Shown: positions 55,853-64,000 of the stretch, piece after piece
Layout: every line of letters starts with the position of its first letter
Numbering within the stretch: the first letter of the stretch is position 1
From: Siderastrea radians
Lineage: Eukaryota > Cnidaria > Anthozoa > Scleractinia > Rhizangiidae
Direction of reading: 5' to 3'
Length of the DNA stretch: 64,000 nucleotides
NCBI GenBank assembly: GCA_964017195.1
Contig: CAXHKT010000177.1
Coordinates: 186,001 to 250,000 of the forward strand
Translations under genes and position numbers: made by a program
The notes under the pieces: model-generated
Told to the model about the DNA's origin: nothing
The model's database searches: none
What the model saw: the letters and a program-made list of their open reading frames with translations, nothing else

Positions 55853-58800
55853 TTGTGTAGAAAGTCTGCGATTTTGTCGATAAGGTGGAAAAAACCCCGA
55901 TTTTGGGGCCTTCCCTCAGGCCCCAAAAAGCTCAAAAAGCTAACTGGCGCTCTCGGCTGCATGCACAAAGCTCCCAAATGCATTCAATCCCTTTGGGACC
56001 ATCCGAAAAAAATTCCTTTTGTGCAAAAGCACAAAGAAAGCGCCATATGTGCGATCCTTAGGGAAAAAACCCCATTTTGGGGCATTCCCAGAGGCTCAAA
56101 AAGGTGTTCTTATCTGCGCAATCTGTCTGCGCAAGGCTGCGCACTGGCCCAATAATAATGCAAATCCCTCATGGCTATCAGAAAAAACAGTTTATTGTGT
56201 AGAAAGTCTGCGATTTTGTCGATAAGGTGGAAAAAACCCCCATTTTGGGGCCTTCCCTCAGGCCCCAAAAAGCTCAAAAAGCTAACTGGCGCTCTCGGCT
56301 GCATGCACAAAGCTCCCAAATGCATTCAATCCCTTTGGGACCATCCGAAAAAAATTCCTTTTGTGCAAAAGTACAAAGAAAGCGCGATATGTGCGATCCT
56401 TAGGGAAAAAACCCCATTTTGGGGCATTCCCAGAGGATCAAAAAGGTGTTCTTATCTGCGCAATCTGTCTGCGCAAGGCTGCGCACTGGCCCAATAATAA
56501 TGCAAATCCCTCGGGGCTATCAGAAAAAACAGTTTATTGTGTAGAAAGTCTGCGATTTTGTCGATAAGGTGGAAAAAACCCCCATTTTGAGGCCTTTCCT
56601 CAGGCCCCAAAAAGCTCAAAAAGCTAACTGGCGCTCTCGGCTGCATGCACAAAGCTCCCAAATGCATTCAATCCCTTTGGGACCATCCGAAAAAAATTCC
56701 TTTTGTGCAAAAGTACAAAGAAAGCGCGATATGTGCGATCCTTAGGGAAAAAACCCCATTTTGGGGCATTCCCAGAGGCTCAAAAGAGTGTTCTTATCTG
56801 CGCAATCTGTCTGCGCAAGGCTGCGCACTGGTCCAATAATAATGCAAATCCCCGGGGGCTATCAGAAAAAACAGTTTATTGTGTAGAAAGTCTGCGATTT
56901 TGTCGATAAGGTGGAAAAAACCCCGATTTTGGGGCCTTCCCTCAGGCCCCAAAAAGCTCAAAAAGCTAACTGGCGCTCTCGGCTGCATGCACAAAGCTCC
57001 CAAATGCATTCAATCCCTTTGGGACCATCCGAAAAAATTCCTTTTGTGCAAAAGAAAAAAGAAAGCGCGATATGTGCGATCCTTAGGGAAAAAACCCCAT
57101 TTTGGGGCATTCCCAGAGGCTCAAAAAGGTGTTGTTATCTGCGCAATCTGTCTGCGCAAGGCTGCGCACTGGCCCAATAATAATGCAAATCCCTCGGGGC
57201 TATCAGAAAAAACAGTTTATTGTGTAGAAAGTCTGCGATTTTGTCGATAAGGTGGAAAAAACCCCCATTTTGGGGCCTTCCCTCAGGCCCAAAAAAGCTC
57301 AAAAAGCTAACTGGCGCTCTCGGCTGCATGCACAAAGCTCCCAAATGCATTCAATCCCTTTGGGACCATCCGAAAAAAATTCCTTTTGTGCAAAAGAACA
57401 AAGAAAGCTCGATATGTGCGATCCTTAGGGAAAAAACCCCATTTTGGGGCATTCCCAGAGGCTCAAAAAGGTGTTCTTATCTGCGCAATCTGTCTGCGCA
57501 AGGCTGCGCACTGGCCCAATAATAATGCAAATCCCTCGAGGCTATCAGAAAAAACAGTTTATTGTGTAGAAAGTCTGCGATTTTGTCGATAAGGTGGAAA
57601 AAACCCCCATTTTGGGGGGCCTTCCCTCAGGCCCCAAAAAGCTCAAAAAGCTAACTGGCCTTCTCGGCTGCATGCACAAAGCTCCCAAATGCATTCAATC
57701 CCTTTGGGACCATCCGAAAAAAATTCCTTTTGTGCAAAAGAACAAAGAAAGCGCGATATGTGCGATCCTTAGGGAAAAAACCCCATTTTGGGGCATTCCC
57801 AGAGGCTCAAAAAGGTGTTCTTATCTGCGCAATCTGTCTGCGCAAGGCTGGGCACTGGCCCAATAATAATGCAAATCCCTCGGGGCTATCAGAAAAAACA
57901 GTTTATTGTGTAGAAAGTCTGCGATTTTGTCGATAAGGTGGAAAAAACCCCCATTTTGGGGCCTTCCCTCAGGCCCAAAAAAGCTCAAAAAGCTAACTGG
58001 CGCTCTCGGCTGCATGCACAAAGCTCCCAAATGCATTCAATCCCTTTGGGACCATCCGAAAAAAATTCCTTTTGTGCAAAAGAACAAAGAAAGCGCGATA
58101 TGTGCGATCCTTAGGGAAAAAACCCCATTTTGGGGCATTCCCAGAGGCTCAAAAAGGTGTTCTTATCTGCGCAATCTGTCTGCGCAAGGCTGCGCACTGG
58201 CCCAATAATAATGCAAATCCCTCGAGGCTATCAGAAAAAACAGTTTATTGTGTAGAAAGTCTGCGATTTTGTCGATAAGGTGGAAAAAACCCCCATTTTG
58301 GGGGGCCTTCCCTCAGGCCCCAAAAAGCTCAAAAAGCTAACTGGCGCTCTCGGCTGCATGCACAAAGCTCCCAAATGCATTCAATCCCTTTGGGACCATC
58401 CGAAAAAAATTCCTTTTGTGCAAAAGAACAAAGAAAGCGCGATATGTGCGATCCTTAGGGAAAAAACCCCATTTTGGGGCATTCCCAGAGGCTCAAAAAG
58501 GTGTTCTTATCTGCGCAATCTGTCTGCGCAAGGCTGGGCACTGGCCCAATAATAATGCAAATCCCTCGGGGCTATCAGAAAAAACAGTTTATTGTGTAGA
58601 AAGTCTGCGATTTTGTCGATAAGGTGGAAAAAACCCCCATTTTGGGGCCTTCCCTCAGGCCCAAAAAAGCTCAAAAAGCTAACTGGCGCTCTCGGCTGCA
58701 TGCACAAAGCTCCCAAATGCATTCAATCCCTTTGGGACCATCCGAAAAAAATTCCTTTTGTGCAAAAGAACAAAGAAAGCGCGATATGTGCGATCCTTAG

Positions 58801-58933
58801 GGAAAAAACCCCATTTTGGGGCATTCCCAGAGGCTCAAAAAGGTGTTCTTATCTGCGCAATCTGTCTGCGCAAGGCTGCGCACTGGCCCAATAATAATGC
58901 AAATCCCTCGAGGCTATCAGAAAAAACAGTTTA
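55853..58933 (+). repeat. Second copy of the nine-monomer block (monomers 164-172)
   Basis: Copies start at 55853, 56195, 56537, 56879, 57220, 57562, 57906, 58248 and 58592. The block contains the last GATC/AGAG/R trimer of the window (56195, 56537, 56879). From 57220 to the end it is a clean alternation of C3A6/CTCGAG copies (342 bp) and GG/CTGGGCAC copies (344 bp), a 686-bp dimer. Confidence 0.93.
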
Positions 58934-61900
58934 TTGTGTAGAAAGTCTGCGATTTTGTCGATAAGGTGGAAAAAAACCCCATTTTGGGGGGCCTTCCCTC
59001 AGGCCCCAAAAAGCTCAAAAAGCTAACTGGCGCTCTCGGCTGCATGCACAAAGCTCCCAAATGCATTCAATCCGTTTGGGACCATCCGAAAAAAATTCCT
59101 TTTGTGCAAAAGAACAAAGAAAGCGCGATATGTGCGATCCTTAGGGAAAAAACCCCATTTTGGGGCATTCCCAGAGGCTCAAAAAGGTGTTCTTATCTGC
59201 GCAATCTGTCTGCGCAAGGCTGCGCACTGGCCCAATAATAATGCAAATCCCTCGGGGCTATCAGAAAAAACAGTTTATTGTGTAGAAAGTCTGCGATTTT
59301 GTCGATAAGGTGGAAAAAACCCCCATTTTGGGGCCTTCCCTCAGGCCCAAAAAAGCTCAAAAAGCTAACTGGCGCTCTCGGCTGCATGCACAAAGCTCCC
59401 AAATGCATTCAATCCCTTTGGGACCATCCGAAAAAAATTCCTTTTGTGCAAAAGAACAAAGAAAGCGCGATATGTGCGATCCTTAGGGAAAAAACCCCAT
59501 TTTGGGGCATTCCCAGAGGCTCAAAAAGGTGTTCTTATCTGCGCAATCTGTCTGCGCAAGGCTGCGCACTGGCCCAATAATAATGCAAATCCCTCGAGGC
59601 TATCAGAAAAAACAGTTTATTGTGTAGAAAGTCTGCGATTTTGTCGATAAGGTGGAAAAAACCCCCATTTTGGGGGGCCTTCCCTCAGGCCCCAAAAAGC
59701 TCAAAAAGCTAACTGGCGCTCTCGGCTGCATGCACAAAGCTCCCAAATGCATTCAATCCCTTTGGGACCATCCAAAAAAAATTCCTTTTGTGCAAAAGAA
59801 CAAAGAAAGCGCGATATGTGCGATCCTTAGGGAAAAAACCCCATTTTGGGGCATTCCCAGAGGATCAAAAAGGTGTTCTTATCTGCGCAATCTGTCTGCG
59901 CAAGGCTGCGCACTGGCCCAATAATAATGCAAATCCCTCGAGGCTATCAGAAAAAACAGTTTATTGTGTAGAAAGTCTGCGATTTTGTCGATAAGGTGGA
60001 AAAAACCCCCATTTTGGGGGGCCTTCCCTCAGGCCCCAAAAAGCTCAAAAAGCTAACTGGCGCTCTCGGCTGCATGCACAAAGCTCCCAAATGCATTCAA
60101 TCCGTTTGGGACCATCCGAAAAAAATTCCTTTTGTGCAAAAGAACAAAGAAAGCGCGATATGTGCGATCCTTAGGGAAAAAACCCCATTTTGGGGCATTC
60201 CCAGAGGCTCAAAAAGGTGTTCTTATCTGCGCAATCTGTCTGCGCAAGGCTGCGCACTGGCCCAATAATAATGCAAATCCCTCGGGGCTATCAGAAAAAA
60301 CAGTTTATTGTGTAGAAAGTCTGCGATTTTGTCGATAAGGTGGAAAAAACCCCCATTTTGGGGCCTTCCCTCAGGCCCAAAAAAGCTCAAAAAGCTAACT
60401 GGCGCTCTCGGCTGCATGCACAAAGCTCCCAAATGCATTCAATCCCTTTGGGACCATCCGAAAAAAATTCCTTTTGTGCAAAAGAACAAAGAAAGCGCGA
60501 TATGTGCGATCCTTAGGGAAAAAACCCCATTTTGGGGCATTCCCAGAGGCTCAAAAAGGTGTTCTTATCTGCGCAATCTGTCTGCGCAAGGCTGCGCACT
60601 GGCCCAATAATAATGCAAATCCCTCGAGGCTATCAGAAAAAACAGTTTATTGTGTAGAAAGTCTGCGATTTTGTCGATAAGGTGGAAAAAACCCCCATTT
60701 TGGGGGGCCTTCCCTCAGGCCCCAAAAAGCTCAAAAAGCTAACTGGCGCTCTCGGCTGCATGCACAAAGCTCCCAAATGCATTCAATCCCTTTGGGACCA
60801 TCCAAAAAAAATTCCTTTTGTGCAAAAGAACAAAGAAAGCGCGATATGTGCGATCCTTAGGGAAAAAACCCCATTTTGGGGCATTCCCAGAGGATCAAAA
60901 AGGTGTTCTTATCTGCGCAATCTGTCTGCGCAAGGCTGGGCACTGGCCCAATAATAATGCAAATCCCTCGGGGCTATCAGAAAAAACAGTTTATTGTGTA
61001 GAAAGTCTGCGATTTTGTCGATAAGGTGGAAAAAACCCCCATTTTGGGGCCTTCCCTCAGGCCCCAAAAAGCTCAAAAAGCTAACTGGCGCTCTCGGCTG
61101 CATGCACAAAGCTCCCAAATGCATTCAATCCGTTTGGGACCATCCGAAAAATATTCCTTTTGTGCAAAAGAACAAAGAAAGCGCGATATGTGCGATCCTT
61201 AGGGAAAAAACCCCATTTTGGGGCATTCCCAGAGGCTCAAAAAGGTGTTCTTATCTGCGCAATCTGTCTGCGCAAGGCTGCGCACTGGCCCAATAATAAT
61301 GCAAATCCCTCGAGGCTATCAGAAAAAACAGTTTATTGTGTAGAAAGTCTGCGATTTTGTCGATAAGGTGGAAAAAACCCCCATTTTGGGGGGCCTTCCC
61401 TCAGGCCCCAAAAAGCTCAAAAAGCTAACTGGCGCTCTCGGCTGCATGCACAAAGCTCCCAAATGCATTCAATCCGTTTGGGACCATCCGAAAAAAATTC
61501 CTTTTGTGCAAAAGAACAAAGAAAGCGCGATATGTGCGATCCTTAGGGAAAAAACCCCATTTTGGGGCATTCCCAGAGGCTCAAAAAGGTGTTCTTATCT
61601 GCGCAATCTGTCTGCGCAAGGCTGCGCACTGGCCCAATAATAATGCAAATCCCTCGGGGCTATCAGAAAAAACAGTTTATTGTGTAGAAAGTCTGCGATT
61701 TTGTCGATAAGGTGGAAAAAACCCCCATTTTGGGGCCTTCCCTCAGGCCCAAAAAAGCTCAAAAAGCTAACTGGCGCTCTCGGCTGCATGCACAAAGCTC
61801 CCAAATGCATTCAATCCCTTTGGGACCATCCGAAAAAAATTCCTTTTGTGCAAAAGAACAAAGAAAGCGCGATATGTGCGATCCTTAGGGAAAAAACCCC

Positions 61901-63735
61901 ATTTTGGGGCATTCCCAGAGGCTCAAAAAGGTGTTCTTATCTGCGCAATCTGTCTGCGCAAGGCTGCGCACTGGCCCAATAATAATGCAAATCCCTCGAG
62001 GCTATCAGAAAAAACAGTTTATTGTGTAGAAAGTCTGCGATTTTGTCGATAAGGTGGAAAAAACCCCCATTTTGGGGGGCCTTCCCTCAGGCCCCAAAAA
62101 GCTCAAAAAGCTAACTGGCGCTCTCGGCTGCATGCACAAAGCTCCCAAATGCATTCAATCCCTTTGGGACCATCCAAAAAAAATTCCTTTTGTGCAAAAG
62201 AACAAAGAAAGCGCGATATGTGCGATCCTTAGGGAAAAAACCCCATTTTGGGGCATTCCCAGAGGATCAAAAAGGTGTTCTTATCTGCGCAATCTGTCTG
62301 CGCAAGGCTGGGCACTGGCCCAATAATAATGCAAATCCCTCGGGGCTATCAGAAAAAACAGTTTATTGTGTAGAAAGTCTGCGATTTTGTCGATAAGGTG
62401 GAAAAAACCCCCATTTTGGGGCCTTCCCTCAGGCCCCAAAAAGCTCAAAAAGCTAACTGGCGCTCTCGGCTGCATGCACAAAGCTCCCAAATGCATTCAA
62501 TCCGTTTGGGACCATCCGAAAAATATTCCTTTTGTGCAAAAGAACAAAGAAAGCGCGATATGTGCGATCCTTAGGGAAAAAACCCCATTTTGGGGCATTC
62601 CCAGAGGCTCAAAAAGGTGTTCTTATCTGCGCAATCTGTCTGCGCAAGGCTGCGCACTGGCCCAATAATAATGCAAATCCCTCGGGGCTATCAGAAAAAA
62701 CAGTTTATTGTGTAGAAAGTCTGCGATTTTGTCGATAAGGTGGAAAAAACCCCCATTTTGGGGCCTTCCCTCAGGCCCAAAAAAGCTCAAAAAGCTAACT
62801 GGCGCTCTCGGCTGCATGCACAAAGCTCCCAAATGCATTCAATCCCTTTGGGACCATCCGAAAAAAATTCCTTTTGTGCAAAAGAACAAAGAAAGCGCGA
62901 TATGTGCGATCCTTAGGGAAAAAACCCCATTTTGGGGCATTCCCAGAGGCTCAAAAAGGTGTTCTTATCTGCGCAATCTGTCTGCGCAAGGCTGGGCACT
63001 GGCCCAATAATAATGCAAATCCCTCGGGGCTATCAGAAAAAACAGTTTATTGTGTAGAAAGTCTGCGATTTTGTCGATAAGGTGGAAAAAACCCCCATTT
63101 TGGGGCCTTCCCTCAGGCCCAAAAAAGCTCAAAAAGCTAACTGGCGCTCTCGGCTGCATGCACAAAGCTCCCAAATGCATTCAATCCCTTTGGGACCATC
63201 CGAAAAAAATTCCTTTTGTGCAAAAGAACAAAGAAAGCGCGATATGTGCGATCCTTAGGGAAAAAACCCCATTTTGGGGCATTCCCAGAGGCTCAAAAAG
63301 GTGTTCTTATCTGCGCAATCTGTCTGCGCAAGGCTGCGCACTGGCCCAATAATAATGCAAATCCCTCGAGGCTATCAGAAAAAACAGTTTATTGTGTAGA
63401 AAGTCTGCGATTTTGTCGATAAGGTGGAAAAAACCCCCATTTTGGGGGGCCTTCCCTCAGGCCCCAAAAAGCTCAAAAAGCTAACTGGCGCTCTCGGCTG
63501 CATGCACAAAGCTCCCAAATGCATTCAATCCCTTTGGGACCATCCGAAAAAAATTCCTTTTGTGCAAAAGAACAAAGAAAGCGCGATATGTGCGATCCTT
63601 AGGGAAAAAACCCCATTTTGGGGCATTCCCAGAGGCTCAAAAAGGTGTTCTTATCTGCGCAATCTGTCTGCGCAAGGCTGCGCACTGGCCCAATAATAAT
63701 GCAAATCCCTCGAGGCTATCAGAAAAAACAGTTTA
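58934..63735 (+). repeat. Monomers 173-186, A-type only, short 3-mer and 4-mer HORs
   Basis: Copies start at 58934, 59278, 59620, 59964, 60308, 60650, 60994, 61336, 61680, 62022, 62366, 62708, 63050 and 63392. All carry A at the three-way site. Four types recur: C3A6 with CTCGAG; GG with CCATCCAAAAAAAA and GATC; a copy with AATCCGTTTGGG and GAAAAATATTCC; and GG with AATCCGTTTGGG. The 4-mer at 60308 recurs at 61680 (1,372 bp) for three monomers. The 3-mer at 59278-60307 looks like the same 4-mer minus one unit. Confidence 0.92.
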
Positions 63736-64000
63736 TTGTGTAGAAAGTCTGCGATTTTGTCGATAAGGTGGAAAAAACCCCCATTTTGGGGGGCCTTCCC
63801 TCAGGCCCCAAAAAGCTCAAAAAGCTAACTGGCGCTCTCGGCTGCATGCACAAAGCTCCCAAATGCATTCAATCCCTTTGGGACCATCCAAAAAAAATTC
63901 CTTTTGTGCAAAAGAACAAAGAAAGCGCGATATGTGCGATCCTTAGGGAAAAAACCCCATTTTGGGGCATTCCCAGAGGATCAAAAAGGTGTTCTTATCT
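63736..64000 (+). repeat. Partial monomer at the right edge
   Basis: The last 265 bp are the start of a GG copy with CCATCCAAAAAAAA and GATC, cut by the window end in half B. The array continues to the right with the same subtypes. Confidence 0.95.

Larger units (their letters stand above)
1..64000. repeat. Tandem satellite array, ~342-bp monomer, fills the window
   Basis: The same unit repeats head to tail, always in the same orientation, from the first base to the last. The landmark TTGTGTAGAAAG recurs every 341-345 bp: 78, 421, 762, 1103 and so on to 63736. That gives 186 complete copies in 63,658 bp, a mean of 342.2 bp. Copies differ by scattered substitutions and 1-2-base indels. No stretch of other sequence interrupts them, so there is no gene-free interval to describe separately. 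I see no coding gene, RNA gene, transposon or array boundary. Satellites of this size usually lie in heterochromatin near centromeres or on sex chromosomes; applying that here is inference. Such repeats are easily collapsed or expanded in assembly, so copy number is only as good as the assembly. Confidence 0.98.

Noticed and set aside
78..63766. Recurring open frames of 60-160 codons on both strands in every monomer
   Set aside because: They follow the repeat period, overlap each other on both strands, break at indels in neighbouring copies and show no codon-position bias in their substitutions. They are by-products of a 3 x 114 bp unit.
1..64000. CRISPR array or bacterial repeat system
   Set aside because: There are no unique spacers between short repeats; the whole 342-bp unit is repeated, and no cas-like gene is present.
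1..64000. rDNA spacer, tRNA cluster or other RNA gene array
   Set aside because: No rRNA, tRNA cloverleaf, 5S or snRNA-like sequence can be seen in the monomer.

Overview
The whole 64 kb window is one uninterrupted head-to-tail satellite DNA array. Counting from a fixed landmark (the TTG of TTGTGTAGAAAG on the + strand), I place 186 complete monomers starting at 78 and ending at 63735. A 77-bp partial monomer precedes them and a 265-bp partial monomer follows. The mean period is 342.2 bp, and individual copies run from 341 to 345 bp. I found no gene, RNA gene, transposon, CRISPR array, unrelated insertion or inverted segment. Open frames up to 237 codons exist only because 342 is divisible by three; they recur with every copy and carry no family signature. 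A typical copy is about 46% G+C with about 12 CpG.

This is eukaryotic heterochromatin, plausibly centromeric, pericentromeric or sex/microchromosome satellite. The species cannot be fixed from sequence. A- and T-clusters alternating with G/C blocks, plus a faint ~42-bp sub-period, recall descriptions of avian 41-42-bp satellites. Dinucleosome-sized units of 340-360 bp are also common in plants. Both are weak inferences.

The array is hierarchical: (1) a degenerate ~42-bp motif; (2) two diverged ~171-bp halves, A (~166 bp) and B (~176 bp); (3) the 342-bp monomer, whose half A holds an 11-bp-stem inverted repeat; (4) higher-order repeats (HORs) of 2 to 14 monomers; (5) multi-kilobase segments recopied at offsets of 4,454, 4,791, 6,501, 7,529, 8,892 and 11,286 bp.

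Variant names used below. GG: two extra G after TTTTGGGG, giving a 344-bp copy. P or R: CCCCCATTTT or CCCCGATTTT in half A. T, A or C: the base at the three-way site AAAAG[T/A/C]ACAAAG in half B. GATC: GAGGATCAAA instead of GAGGCTCAAA. AGAG: TCAAAAGAGTG together with TTTTGAGGCCT in half A. C3A6: GGCCCAAAAAAG instead of GGCCCCAAAAAG. CTCGAG: CCTCGAGG instead of CCTCGGGG. CAGTAAA: replaces CAGAAAA near the monomer end.

Layout. 1-4524: older-looking T-type copies, including a dimeric stretch. 4525-8631: mixed copies, partly recopied 8.9 kb downstream. 8632-26074: nested 5-mer and 6-mer duplications and a 4.4-kb segment present twice. 25391-34972: four 7-mers, arranged as two 14-mers. 34973-51398: interleaved recopied blocks with 3-mer and 4-mer repeats. 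51399-58933: a 3.1-kb block present twice. 52766-64000: A-type copies increasingly in a 686-bp dimer of GG and C3A6 monomers. At least four copies look like hybrids left by unequal exchange.
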